A stretch of DNA of 16,119 bases from Gammaproteobacteria bacterium UBA7376 (GTDB taxonomy: Bacteria; Pseudomonadota; Gammaproteobacteria; Pseudomonadales; Azotimanducaceae): positions 40,715 to 56,833 of the forward strand of contig DKNY01000033.1 in NCBI GenBank assembly GCA_002470275.1, written 5' to 3'. This document shows positions 7,616 to 15,553 of this stretch, piece after piece. The translations under genes were made by a program, and so were the position numbers. Within the stretch, counting starts at the first letter, position 1, and each line of letters opens with the position of its first letter. The notes below the pieces were generated by a model. The model saw only the letters and a program-made list of their open reading frames with translations. It was not told the DNA's origin and did no database searches.

Positions 7616-8660
7616 CCGGCGACGCCAGAATGATTTCGCCCGCATCCTGGAGCTTGCGTGCCTGACGCACAATGCTGAGCTGCGCTTCTTCTGCATCGGT
7701 GACGCGAACAGGGCCCATCATTTCCATCTCATCAAGGAACATGGCGCTTGCACGCTGGGACATGTTGCCCAGGAAGGCATTGACCACATTTTCCGGTGCC
7801 GCTTTAAGCGCCACCGCCAATTCTTCTTGATCCAGCTGTCGTGACAGAGTTTGGATGCTTCGATTATCGAGATCCCCAAGGTTTTCAAAGGCGAACATAT
7901 TGTCCGTAATCTTCAACGCGAGCGCCTCGTTATTAGCCGTTATGGAGGTAAGGATATTGTCACCCATATCCAGCTTGGTTTTCATGATGATCTGCGCAGC
8001 CGCCTTCACACCCCCTACGGCGGCCGACGAGGCCGAAGTGGACTGAGCAAATTGCTTAGACATGACGCTCTCTAATTCGGCCATGGCGTTGGGCTGCACG
8101 GTATCTAGCATGGCTACCCGCTGAACCACCTGAGCCCGCACGCCTTCAGGCAGAAATGCGAGTACGTCCGCAGCAGTCTCGGACTCCAAGACCGAGAGTA
8201 TGATCGCGATGACCTGGGGATGCTCTTCTCCCACCATGTCGCAAATGGCACGGGGCGTCATCCAGGCCAGGATCTCAAGACCCCTGCTAGATGAGCTAGG
8301 TAAAATTCTGCTGAGTACTGATGAGGCGCGCTCGGGCCCGAGTGCTCGGTTCAGAACACCCTCGATATAGTCGGTGGACCCCAGACCCAGGTTGGTGAGT
8401 TTCTTCAGCTCCCTAATAAATTCGTCGAGCACCTGGCTCACGGCCTCTTGGGAAACGTCGTTCACCGTCACCATGGCGGTGCCCAAAGCCTGGACCTCCT
8501 TGGGGTTAAGGTAACCAACAATATTTGATGCCTGTTGCTCACCGAGTAACAGCATGAGCAAAGCCGCGCGTTCAACGCTGCGTAAGGAATCCAGCTCAAG
8601 GCCTACCTCTGGTGATAATCCGTCGTCATCAAGGGCGACTGGTGTCTGTATTTCTGCCAT
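7596..8660 (-). CDS. fliG: FliG, flagellar motor switch protein
   Basis: FliG is the upper C-ring protein that contacts FliF and, through its C-terminal charged ridge, the stators. The 354-residue product has all three domains: the FliF-binding N-domain (about 25-120), the middle domain with EHPQ at 146-149, and a Gly-Gly linker (216-217) leading to the C-domain with MFAFENL (255-261). Lining it up with remembered E. coli FliG, the torque residues K264, R281, D288 and R297 are retained as K286, R303, D310 and R319, and D289 is a conservative Glu (E311). The protein is slightly longer than the E. coli one at its N-terminus. It lies 55 bases after fliF and overlaps fliH. Confidence 0.98.
   Translation of the reverse strand: MAEIQTPVALDDDGLSPEVGLELDSLRSVERAALLMLLLGEQQASNIVGYLNPKEVQALGTAMVTVNDVSQEAVSQVLDEFIRELKKLTNLGLGSTDYIEGVLNRALGPERASSVLSRILPSSSSRGLEILAWMTPRAICDMVGEEHPQVIAIILSVLESETAADVLAFLPEGVRAQVVQRVAMLDTVQPNAMAELESVMSKQFAQSTSASSAAVGGVKAAAQIIMKTKLDMGDNILTSITANNEALALKITDNMFAFENLGDLDNRSIQTLSRQLDQEELAVALKAAPENVVNAFLGNMSQRASAMFLDEMEMMGPVRVTDAEEAQLSIVRQARKLQDAGEIILASPDGGDFV
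7609..7613 (-). promoter_or_regulatory. Strong Shine-Dalgarno GGAGG favouring a TTG start for fliH
   Basis: GGAGG lies five bases before a TTG at 7601-7603 that is in frame with fliH and overlaps the fliG stop by 8 bases (TTGTCTAA). The ATG at 7615 contains part of this GGAGG and has no ribosome-binding site of its own. The 8-base overlap geometry matches fliI/fliJ and fliM/fliN, which supports TTG initiation and a 310-residue FliH. Confidence 0.5.
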
Positions 8661-8715
8661 GTTCGTATTCCGTATTTATTGGTGCTTTCCCAAACTCTCG
8701 ACCGCCGCAGGCGTT

Positions 8716-10509
8716 CTAATCAGCCTGAATCATGCGCTTCAGCAACTGCGCAACACGAGCCGCATCTTCTGCGACAAGCATTCTAAGAACCGTAACTTTG
8801 TCATCGTACGTATTGGCCGTATCTAGCATATCAAGTGGGATAGACGACTTCTTCGGCTTCAGCCTGGCCTTAATCTCTTCTATGTTTTCGCCTTCGCCCA
8901 GCTTGATCATCTCCAGATCTTCATCACTTAGCTCGCCGTCTGCAGTAGCCATGGGCACATCCAGATCTTCCTCTTCGGTGTTGGCTTTAATAATCGGCCT
9001 AACCACCATGAGCAGCACCAGCAGGATCAAAAGCAGGCTGGCGCCATATTTGACCAGGTCCACAATCTGCTCGTCCTGCCACCAGGCAATCTGAGGCGTC
9101 AGATCAACGGGTACGGCAAAGCTCGATGGCACAACGGTGACCGTATCTCCGCGTGCCTCGCTGAAGCCGACAACGCCTTTGACGACATCCGTAAATCGAG
9201 CGAGTTCCTCTTCGGTAATGCCACCCTGTTCTTCGCCCTCGACGGCAGCAAACGCATCCTGGTTAATCACCACCGCTACAGAGATGCGGTCAATTCGGCC
9301 CACCTGCTGTTTGACGTAGCGGATCTCACGATCCAACTCATAGTTTCTGGTGGACGAGGAGCTGGAAATACCGTCGGCGGTATCTACCGGGTTATCACCA
9401 ACCTCACCCGTCGCCGTCAGTTCAGCCCCCTCAGGTGGTGCATTTGAAAAACTTCCGGGCAGACCCTCAGCCGCAAGGCTGGCGTCCTTCTCAAAGTCCA
9501 GGGACTCTGATCGCGTTCTTGGGCCTACGCCGCCCTTGTCAAATTCCTCAAAGGTCGCTTCCACCTCAGTGAAATCCAGCGCGACGTCAACCTCTGACTT
9601 GACGTTACCCATCCCGACGATGGAGGCCAAGATCTGTTCGATTCTACGCTGGTAGGACATTTCCATGGACCGCTTGTGTTCCGACTGAGCAGTCGTCAGG
9701 GTCATGGCGGTTTCGCCTTCGGAGTCCGTCAGCAAGTTGCCGGTATTGTCGACTACGGCAACATTTTCATTTGGGAGATAGGGCACGCTGGCAGAAATCA
9801 GGTGCACGATGGCTCTAATCTGGGACGGGGTCACGACCCGACCAGGATAGGGCACCACCACCACGGAAGCCTTCGCCGGCGCCTGATTGCGCACGAAAAC
9901 ACTTTGCTGGGGTTCCGCGAGATGAACGCGAGCAGCCTTAATGGAGCTAATCTCAGAGATGGTCTTCGCCAGCTCGCTTTCAATGGCTGCGCGATAGCTA
10001 ACCTGCTCCATAAACCGACTTGTGGTCATGGACCCCTGTTCGAGCAGGGTTTCTATTCCGCCCAAGGATGAACTGCGCGGGATGTCCTGAGAGGCAAGCA
10101 GGATGCGGGCCTCATGATATTGATCTTCTCGCACCTCGAGGGCACCAGTATTGATGTCTACCCTTGACATATAGCCGCCTGCGGTTAACGCATCTCTTGC
10201 CTGCTGCTTATCCGCTTCTGACATGCCCGGATACACTGAGCGATACCCTGGCGCAGAGACCCACAGATAAAAAAGAATGCAGACCATCAGCGCAATGACG
10301 CCGAAAATTGCAGGCAGGGCTCGACGAACGGCTGGGTTGTCGAGGACGGCCAGAGGACCCGTTACACCGACGCCTTCAGCCGGCAGCTGGTCTCCCGCTG
10401 TTTCCGCCAATGAGGTGCTTGGTCGCGCACCAGGCGCGGTGGCCGGTAGGCCGCCAGAGGGCGCCGCAGGAGCAAGTTGCTGGTTCGGGTCAAGAGTTGC
10501 TTCAGCCAT
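8716..10509 (-). CDS. fliF: FliF, flagellar MS-ring protein
   Basis: FliF forms the membrane MS ring on which the basal body is built. The 597-residue product begins with an Ala/Pro-rich cytoplasmic extension of about 60 residues, then a first membrane segment (about 65-85, ALPAIFGVIALMVCILFYLW). The large periplasmic YscJ/FliF ring-building region follows (SVYPGMSEADKQQARDALTA; SIKAARVHLAEPQQSVFVRN). A second membrane segment comes at about 486-504 (GASLLLILLVLLMVV). The cytoplasmic FliG-binding tail ends in LRMLVAEDAARVAQLLKRMI. Length and both anchors are as expected. It starts 28 bases after fliE; the ribosome-binding site is weak (GAGAA). Confidence 0.97.
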   Translation of the reverse strand: MAEATLDPNQQLAPAAPSGGLPATAPGARPSTSLAETAGDQLPAEGVGVTGPLAVLDNPAVRRALPAIFGVIALMVCILFYLWVSAPGYRSVYPGMSEADKQQARDALTAGGYMSRVDINTGALEVREDQYHEARILLASQDIPRSSSLGGIETLLEQGSMTTSRFMEQVSYRAAIESELAKTISEISSIKAARVHLAEPQQSVFVRNQAPAKASVVVVPYPGRVVTPSQIRAIVHLISASVPYLPNENVAVVDNTGNLLTDSEGETAMTLTTAQSEHKRSMEMSYQRRIEQILASIVGMGNVKSEVDVALDFTEVEATFEEFDKGGVGPRTRSESLDFEKDASLAAEGLPGSFSNAPPEGAELTATGEVGDNPVDTADGISSSSSTRNYELDREIRYVKQQVGRIDRISVAVVINQDAFAAVEGEEQGGITEEELARFTDVVKGVVGFSEARGDTVTVVPSSFAVPVDLTPQIAWWQDEQIVDLVKYGASLLLILLVLLMVVRPIIKANTEEEDLDVPMATADGELSDEDLEMIKLGEGENIEEIKARLKPKKSSIPLDMLDTANTYDDKVTVLRMLVAEDAARVAQLLKRMIQAD

Positions 10510-10537
10510 GAGTTATTCTCACTTAGCGAGTGACCGG

Positions 10538-10903
10538 TTAGACCGGCATATTCTTAATGTCTTCATAGGCACGCAGCAGCTTATTACGAACCTGCATGGT
10601 GGCCTCGAATCCGATTGACGCTTTCTGCATGGCCAAAACCACATCCGTAAGCGGTATGTCTTCGCCTCTTTCGTAAGCGTTTTTAAGGGCCATGCTGGCG
10701 TGCTGGGTTTCGTTTACTTCCCGTAGCGCACCGGCGACAAAGTCATCAAAGTTTCCTTTGTCTACCTTCTGAGGCCCCTGAAGGGAGTCGTTTCCAAGCG
10801 GCGCTACGTCACTGCGGACTAGATCAGCCCTTTGTTGATGCGCCTTGATTTGAGCCAGCAAGTCTGCAACCTGCCCCTGATAATGTGTATTGACGTTTGA
10901 CAT
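10538..10903 (-). CDS. fliE: FliE, flagellar MS-ring/rod junction protein
   Basis: FliE is the first protein exported and joins the MS ring to the rod. The 121-residue product has a variable N-terminal half and the conserved FliE C-terminal helices, with SMALKNAYERGEDIPLTDVV, MQKASIGFEATMQVRNKLL and AYEDIKNMPV, a near-textbook ending. It starts three bases after the stop of the enhancer-binding protein gene, without a clear Shine-Dalgarno sequence of its own, so it may be translated by coupling. No clear sigma54 promoter was found directly before it; transcription from the promoter at 12429-12444 would reach it. Confidence 0.96.
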   Translation of the reverse strand: MSNVNTHYQGQVADLLAQIKAHQQRADLVRSDVAPLGNDSLQGPQKVDKGNFDDFVAGALREVNETQHASMALKNAYERGEDIPLTDVVLAMQKASIGFEATMQVRNKLLRAYEDIKNMPV

Positions 10904-10906
10904 GGT

Positions 10907-12391
10907 TTAAGCCGACTTTCTCTTTGGAATTTGAATACCGCGTTCTCGCATACGTGCAATTTTGTAGCGCAGCGTACGCTCACTGATGCCGAGCTTATCT
11001 GCGGCCTCTTGGCGCGTGCGGGTATTTTTGATGGTGTCTACGATGATCCGAAATTCGTTTGCATCCATAGCACCCTGAAGGCCTGATCCCTCACTCGAGG
11101 TGTTAGCCTCTCCGGCGTCATCGAATGCGCCGTAGTTCATGCCGGCAGGCGCAGCCACGCCAGCACCGGCACTCTCTGGCCAAAGCATGGCGTGCCGAGG
11201 AACCTCGAAGGCATGCACGTTCGCATGGCTCATGGGCACCTCATATGGATGCGCTGGTGGCTGTGGAGGCTCGTCGAAGACCAGATGACTGCCGTTAATA
11301 ACGCCGCCATTGGTGAGCACGATCGCCCGCTGGATGACATTCTCGAGTTCTCGAACATTGCCTGGCCACTCGTAAGCAAGCAGTTTGGCAGAGGCCTCGG
11401 GAGCCAGCTCAAGGCTATGTCCATCGCGACCATGCTTCATCAGAAAGTAGTTCGCCAAGGGCAAGATGTCGTCGAGCCTTGAGGAGAGTCCGGGGACATT
11501 GATTCTGAAGGTGCTGACGCGAAAGTATAAATCCTCTCGGAAATATCCAGCACGGATCGCCGCCCTCAAATCTCGGTTGGTCGCTGCGACAATTCTCACA
11601 TCTACCTTCTGGGTCTGAGAGCTGCCAACGGGCAACACCTCTTTTTCCTGAATGGCGCGCAGTAACTTGGCCTGGAGGGGCAGCGTCAGTTCGCCGATTT
11701 CGTCCAAAAACAGCGTACCGCCCTGGGCCTGGGTAAAGAAGCCTTCGGTGCTGCGAGTAGCGCCGGTAAAGGCCCCCTTCGCGTGACCAAATAACAAACT
11801 TTCCGCCAGAGCTTCGGGCAGCGCTGCACAGTTCACCGGTATAAAGGGGCCATCTCGTCGCGGTGAAAAATCGTGAGTTAGTCGAGCCAATACTTCCTTA
11901 CCAGACCCGGTAGGTCCGTTCATGAGCGCAGTGACCTCTGCTGCGCCAACGCGTTCAACGAGCGCCAGCAGGTGTTGGCTGGTTTCGTCAACAAAGACGT
12001 AGGAATCGTTTTTCAGCAATCGCAGCCGGGCAAGACCCGCGATTTTCTCCCATCGCTGGGGCTGGTTGCTGCCATCTGCGATGACATCGTCCACACCGCA
12101 CTTAATCGCGTCTATCGTGGTATCGATGTCGCTGGGGTCGACACGTAGAACCAAATAAATTTTGGAGCCGTAATGCTGCTTCAGCGTCCGAATCATCTCC
12201 ACATCCGGCAATTCCCGGCGGTGCATGCATAGAACGCAAGAGCCGAAATTCGCACCCTCGACGTATTTTGCGACAGCGGCAGGTCCCATGGAGCGTGGGC
12301 GAAATCCGGCGCGGGTTAAAATGCCCATTACATTCGTATCGATGGGAGATGATTCATCCCAAATCAAATCGATAGGCTGTTCTTGGTACAT
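10907..12391 (-). CDS. FleR/FlrC-like sigma54 enhancer-binding protein with degenerate receiver
   Basis: This is a bacterial enhancer-binding protein of 494 residues that would remodel RpoN-RNA polymerase at flagellar promoters. Domains in order: a receiver-like fold (about 6-110), the AAA+ domain, and a Fis-type DNA-binding domain (about 440-485, ending QEAADKLGISERTLRYKIAR). In the AAA+ domain Walker A is GPTGSGKE at 159-166, the sigma54-contacting loop GAFTGA is at 206-211, and Walker B is TLFLDE at 226-231. The position just before fliE and the TLRYK recognition helix are FleR/FlrC-like. The receiver lacks the phospho-acceptor Asp: beta3 reads SCVLCMHRRELPD where family members have an Asp after the hydrophobic run. 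The conserved Thr/Ser and Lys sites are also absent. Walker A differs from the usual GESGTGKE. A sigma54 promoter lies about 40 bases upstream. No kinase gene is adjacent. Confidence 0.9.
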   Translation of the reverse strand: MYQEQPIDLIWDESSPIDTNVMGILTRAGFRPRSMGPAAVAKYVEGANFGSCVLCMHRRELPDVEMIRTLKQHYGSKIYLVLRVDPSDIDTTIDAIKCGVDDVIADGSNQPQRWEKIAGLARLRLLKNDSYVFVDETSQHLLALVERVGAAEVTALMNGPTGSGKEVLARLTHDFSPRRDGPFIPVNCAALPEALAESLLFGHAKGAFTGATRSTEGFFTQAQGGTLFLDEIGELTLPLQAKLLRAIQEKEVLPVGSSQTQKVDVRIVAATNRDLRAAIRAGYFREDLYFRVSTFRINVPGLSSRLDDILPLANYFLMKHGRDGHSLELAPEASAKLLAYEWPGNVRELENVIQRAIVLTNGGVINGSHLVFDEPPQPPAHPYEVPMSHANVHAFEVPRHAMLWPESAGAGVAAPAGMNYGAFDDAGEANTSSEGSGLQGAMDANEFRIIVDTIKNTRTRQEAADKLGISERTLRYKIARMRERGIQIPKRKSA

Positions 12392-12428
12392 AACTTTTCT
12401 TCAATATGGCTGTTGATGCCACCTGTGA

Positions 12429-12444
12429 AGCAAGTTGTGTGCCA
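12429..12444 (-). promoter_or_regulatory. Sigma54 (RpoN) promoter upstream of the FleR/FlrC-like gene
   Basis: The minus strand reads TGGCACACAACTTGCT, an almost perfect RpoN -24/-12 element with GG-N10-GC spacing. Transcription would start near 12419 and the ATG is at 12391. This places the second regulator, and by read-through fliE-J, under RpoN and presumably the FleQ-like protein encoded next door. The AT-rich stretch just upstream (about 12446-12465) could bind IHF, but no specific site is claimed. Confidence 0.9.
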
Positions 12445-12534
12445 GTTTTATTTTACATATAAATCAGGGAGTTAGAGAGTAGTGGCGGAAATTTGCCAGC
12501 TTATTGCCGTGGTTGCCGGCAAGCATTCGCGGTG

Positions 12535-12552
12535 CTGTCGCTTTTTCGACAG
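12535..12552 (-). other. Hairpin after the FleQ-like gene
   Basis: CTGTCG and CGACAG pair perfectly around a six-base loop, 8-25 bases after the stop of the FleQ-like gene. There is no U-tract after it on the minus strand, so it is not a standard intrinsic terminator, but it may mark the 3' end of that message and separate it from the RpoN-driven operon. Confidence 0.35.
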
Positions 12553-12560
12553 GCCCAAAA

Positions 12561-13637
12561 TCAGGCGGCAAAGGATTTTAGATTGTACTTTTTGATGCGC
12601 TCGATCAGCGTTGTTCTCTGCATTCGCAAGAGCTTGGCACATCGTGAGACATTGCCATCTGTTTCCTGCAGCGCCTTCTCGATCATCTGCTGCTCAATGT
12701 CGTTAAGCATGCCCTTTAGCGATTGGCCCTGACGCCGAAAGTCATCAAACCCCTGAGCCTGCATGATGATGGTCTCTACATCGTTCTCTTCTTCATCGGC
12801 CTCGCTGGGCGACTCTGTCATAAAATCAAGCAGTGACGCCTGTTCGCCTTCGCAAACGGCGGGCACCACTTCCAGCATGCCGGCTGGCAGCATGGTGGCG
12901 GAGACATCTCTCAGATCAAGCTGCTGCTCGGGGTGAAGAACAGACAGCCGGTGGACCATATTGGATAGCTCGCGCACATTCCCCGGCCAATCATAGGCCT
13001 GCATCGCCGCCAGAAACATCTGGTGAAAACCGATGGGGCGCTTGCCCTTACCGGCGAACTGATGTGCAAAATGTTTTGCCAGGGCGGGTATTTCGTCACT
13101 ACGGTCGCGGAGCGGAGCAACGCTCAAGGGCACCACATTCAGCCTGTAAAAAAGGTCAGCGCGGAAACGTCCTTCCTTTATCTCCTCTTCCAGATGGCGG
13201 TGGGTTGCCGCCACCACCCGAATGTCCACGTCAATGGGATGGTTTGATCCCACGGGCACGACCACTTTTTCCTGCAGCACGCGCAGCAGCTTAACCTGCA
13301 TGGGCATGGGCATATCCCCTATCTCATCCAGAAATAAAGTACCGCGGTGCGCCCCCTGAACCTTACCCTGGTGGTCGGCGATGGCACCGGTAAAGGCTCC
13401 CTTTTTGTGGCCAAAAAGCTCACTCTCAATAAGTTCTGCGGGAATTGCGCCACAGTTGACGGCGACGAAGGGCTTGTCTGCTCGGAGGGATTGACGATGG
13501 ATGGCTAAGGCAACTAGCTCCTTGCCGGCCCCGCTTTCTCCGTTAATCAAAACGCTAGCGTCTGTAGGTGCTATAGCGCTGACCAACTCAAGCAGGTGCT
13601 GGGTCGCCGCGCTGTCGCCAACGATCATTCGGGACAC
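12561..13637 (-). CDS. FleQ/FlrA-like sigma54 activator lacking the N-terminal domain
   Basis: This is a 358-residue RpoN activator that begins directly at the AAA+ domain: Walker A GESGAGKE at 33-40, GAFTGA at 80-85, Walker B LFLDE at 101-105. The sensor region contains [20 protein letters not shown], close to FleQ/FlrA ([20 protein letters not shown] from memory). The C-terminal Fis-type helix-turn-helix (about 312-350, with [20 protein letters not shown]) also fits FleQ/FlrA. Full-length FleQ has about 140 residues before this point (the FleQ/receiver-like domain); here they are missing. The start is GTG at 13637 with AGGAAAGG upstream; an ATG three codons later is possible. The upstream frame is broken by several stops, so no longer form is encoded. 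It is the likely master regulator of the cluster. Confidence 0.88.
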   Translation of the reverse strand: MSRMIVGDSAATQHLLELVSAIAPTDASVLINGESGAGKELVALAIHRQSLRADKPFVAVNCGAIPAELIESELFGHKKGAFTGAIADHQGKVQGAHRGTLFLDEIGDMPMPMQVKLLRVLQEKVVVPVGSNHPIDVDIRVVAATHRHLEEEIKEGRFRADLFYRLNVVPLSVAPLRDRSDEIPALAKHFAHQFAGKGKRPIGFHQMFLAAMQAYDWPGNVRELSNMVHRLSVLHPEQQLDLRDVSATMLPAGMLEVVPAVCEGEQASLLDFMTESPSEADEEENDVETIIMQAQGFDDFRRQGQSLKGMLNDIEQQMIEKALQETDGNVSRCAKLLRMQRTTLIERIKKYNLKSFAA

Positions 13638-13893
13638 TGGGCCTTTCCTTTACTATCCTAATCAACTTTAGCGTAACACCTACGCCTTTGCGAATAGGAT
13701 GATGCGCTTAGCCTCTGACAGTGGCAATTTCTATCCGCGAAACGGCGATGCCGGGCAAAAGCATGCCGACCGTCTGGGAGTGAAAGGAACGCGGAAGGCT
13801 GCTTCGACTGGCATATAGTCCAAATTTGCCGAGATATCGGGCAAAAAAGCCACAGTTAGCGGAAATATTTGAACGCCTGCAAGAGAGAGGGTT

Positions 13894-13909
13894 TGGCACA
13901 CTAATTGCT
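13894..13909 (+). promoter_or_regulatory. Sigma54 (RpoN) promoter directed toward fliD
   Basis: The plus strand reads TGGCACACTAATTGCT, with GG-N10-GC spacing, nearly identical to the element before the FleR-like gene. Transcription would begin near 13920, giving a leader of about 225 bases before the fliD ATG. No open frame of note lies in that leader. Confidence 0.8.
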
Positions 13910-14041
13910 TTGAACTCAGGTACAGGGCACCCAAAGCGGCATTCACATCTCGATATGACGCCCTAAGTGAAACGATTTCAACAGCAGAGGCCATAAACTT
14001 TTGAGCCACGATTCTGGTTATACTGGGTGACCTTGCCGAGC

Positions 14042-14068
14042 TAAAGTTTTTTCCTCTGGAACCGACTT
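14042..14068 (+). promoter_or_regulatory. Sigma28 (FliA) promoter for fliD
   Basis: TAAAGTTT (14042-14049), an exact -35 match, is followed by 11 bases and ACCGACTT (14061-14068), which keeps the CCGA core of the FliA -10 element GCCGATAA. The spacing is the canonical 11. It would start transcription near 14075, about 70 bases before fliD. Confidence 0.78.
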
Positions 14069-14102
14069 AATTGATGAGGACTCTCAGGCAAAGCTAGCTA
14101 TC

Positions 14103-14116
14103 TGTCCGCGAGGACA
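14103..14116 (+). other. GNRA-tetraloop hairpin in the fliD leader
   Basis: TGTCC and GGACA pair perfectly around GCGA, a stable GNRA tetraloop, about 28 bases before the fliD ATG. Just after it lies a tiny open frame (ATG AGG GAT TAG from 14119) with GAGG upstream. Both would be on the sigma54 and sigma28 transcripts. Function is unproven. Confidence 0.3.
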
Positions 14117-14144
14117 CGATGAGGGATTAGAGAAACGTTTTAAG

Positions 14145-15524
14145 ATGTCGAGTATAGATTACATTCAGGCCTTAGGTGCCGGCGCTTCATTCGATACCAA
14201 GAAAATCGTTGAAGCTCTGGTTGAGGCCGAGCGTGCGCCCGCGAGAGCGCGCATCGAGACCCGTCTTGCCACGTCAGATGCCAAAATCAGCGGCCTAGGG
14301 AAGGCAGTCTCAGTAATGGGCGTTGTTAAGGACGCTGCTCAGCGGCTCAATGACGCATCTGATTTTAAAACGTTCGCAGTGAGCAACTCCCAGCAGGACG
14401 CCTTCTCGGCTAGCGCAACAACCTCTGCCCGAGCGGGCTCCAACAACATCACCGTTACCCAAATTGCTCAAGAACAACGCAGCGTTTCGGGCGCTTTTGA
14501 CTCAGACAGCACCGTGTTTAACGATGGTTCCGCCATCACGCTGTCTCTCTCGCTGGGCACTTCCAACCCGCAAACTACTGAAATTTCGATCACCAGCGCG
14601 ACTCTACAGAGCACCGTTGCGGCGATCAACGAAGCCGACCTGGGCATAACCGCCGAAATCGTTGATACCGGCGGCGACACCGGCAACTTCAGGATTCAGC
14701 TCATCGGAGAAACCGGAGCAGAGCAAGCCTTTACGCTCACCTCCAGCGACGACTCTATCGCGTTCTCAAACGTTCAAACCGCAGCGGACGCGAGCCTGAA
14801 CGTCAACGGCATAGACTTTACGCGGTCATCCAACGTCATTGACGACGTATTGGCCGGCGTAACCTTGACGCTCAATTCAGCTACACAGGGTGCGGCTTCC
14901 CTGGGCATCAACCAGAACAATGACGAAGCGCGTGCAAACATTGTGGACTTCGTCGCTATCTATAATGAAGCAAACCGCCAGCTTGAAGAGCTGGCTAATT
15001 CGACCATGGATGGGCCGCTCGCCGGTGACAGTATTTTTCGTTCATTGACTCGCCAGCTCAGATCTGTGGTCCTGAATTCGTCCTCGACGCCTGGCCTGGA
15101 GGTTAGAAACCTTTCAGATATGGGCATTGCGGTGAATAAAACTGGGCAGCTCGAAATTGACGATACAAAACTCGACAATGCACTGGCCAATAACTACGAC
15201 GACGTCATCACGGCGTTTTCAGCCAATACAGACGATCAAAGCGACGCCAGCACCGCGGTAGCAGGCATTGCAGGAGATTTATCAAAGGTCATTACCCAGG
15301 CGACGGCTGCAAATGGCTACTTAGTCAGCCAGCAGGAAAGCTTGCGCAGTCAGAACTCCGCCTATCAGGAGGACTTGACTGACCTAGAAACACGCATGGA
15401 GCGGATAGAAGAGCGTTACACCCGCCAATTCCTAGCGATGTCGCAGATCATCGACCAGATGAACAGCACCAAGGAAAGCATGACGGCCAGCTTCGAAAAT
15501 CTCCCATTCTCCAACAGAGACTAG
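14145..15524 (+). CDS. fliD: FliD, flagellar filament cap protein
   Basis: FliD (HAP2) forms the cap at the filament tip that folds incoming flagellin. The 459-residue product has the FliD N-terminal domain (about 1-100, SFDTKKIVEALVEAERAPAR). Ser/Thr/Asn-rich beta domains follow with a flagellin-like repeat (about 100-260). The FliD C-terminal domain comes next (about 265-450), with LRSVVLNSSSTPGLEVRNLS, DMGIAVNKTGQLEIDDTKLD and a final coiled coil (DLETRMERIEERYTRQFLAM). Cysteine-free composition and lack of a signal peptide fit an exported axial protein. The ribosome-binding site is weak. It is oriented away from the rest of the cluster and has RpoN and FliA promoters. No flaG precedes it and no fliS follows it within the window. 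Confidence 0.96.
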   Translation: MSSIDYIQALGAGASFDTKKIVEALVEAERAPARARIETRLATSDAKISGLGKAVSVMGVVKDAAQRLNDASDFKTFAVSNSQQDAFSASATTSARAGSNNITVTQIAQEQRSVSGAFDSDSTVFNDGSAITLSLSLGTSNPQTTEISITSATLQSTVAAINEADLGITAEIVDTGGDTGNFRIQLIGETGAEQAFTLTSSDDSIAFSNVQTAADASLNVNGIDFTRSSNVIDDVLAGVTLTLNSATQGAASLGINQNNDEARANIVDFVAIYNEANRQLEELANSTMDGPLAGDSIFRSLTRQLRSVVLNSSSTPGLEVRNLSDMGIAVNKTGQLEIDDTKLDNALANNYDDVITAFSANTDDQSDASTAVAGIAGDLSKVITQATAANGYLVSQQESLRSQNSAYQEDLTDLETRMERIEERYTRQFLAMSQIIDQMNSTKESMTASFENLPFSNRD

Positions 15525-15553
15525 TATTCTAGCTGCCTCCACTGGAGGACGTC

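Larger units (their letters stand above)
13638..14144. other. Divergent control region between the FleQ-like gene and fliD
   Basis: These 507 bases hold no supported gene. They carry a sigma54 and a sigma28 promoter toward fliD and must also hold the promoter of the FleQ-like gene, for which I see no clear -35/-10 pair. A minus-strand open frame of 92 codons (13731-14009) overlaps the sigma54 promoter, resembles nothing I know, and is separated from the FleQ-like frame by several stops (including TAG at 13731 and further stops between 13640 and 13690). I regard it as non-coding, with a small chance that it is the relic of a lost N-terminal domain. Confidence 0.6.

Noticed and set aside
6671..7696. 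Long form of FliH starting at 7696
   Set aside because: It would overlap fliG by about 100 bases with a basic, Arg-rich N-terminus untypical of FliH and no ribosome-binding site; starts at 7615 or 7603 fit better.
10956..10975. Sigma54-like sequence before fliE (GCGCTACAAAATTGC on the minus strand)
   Set aside because: The -24 GG is CG and most of TGGCACG is missing; it lies inside the helix-turn-helix coding region of the upstream gene.
13841..13858. TGGC-TTTTTT-GCC stretch on the minus strand as a sigma54 promoter for the FleQ-like gene
   Set aside because: Spacing between GG and GC is only 7 bases; not an RpoN element.
14047..14052. T-run as an intrinsic terminator of a short sigma54-driven RNA before fliD
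   Set aside because: No stable stem precedes the T-run; the Ts are part of the FliA -35 element and the spacer just after it.
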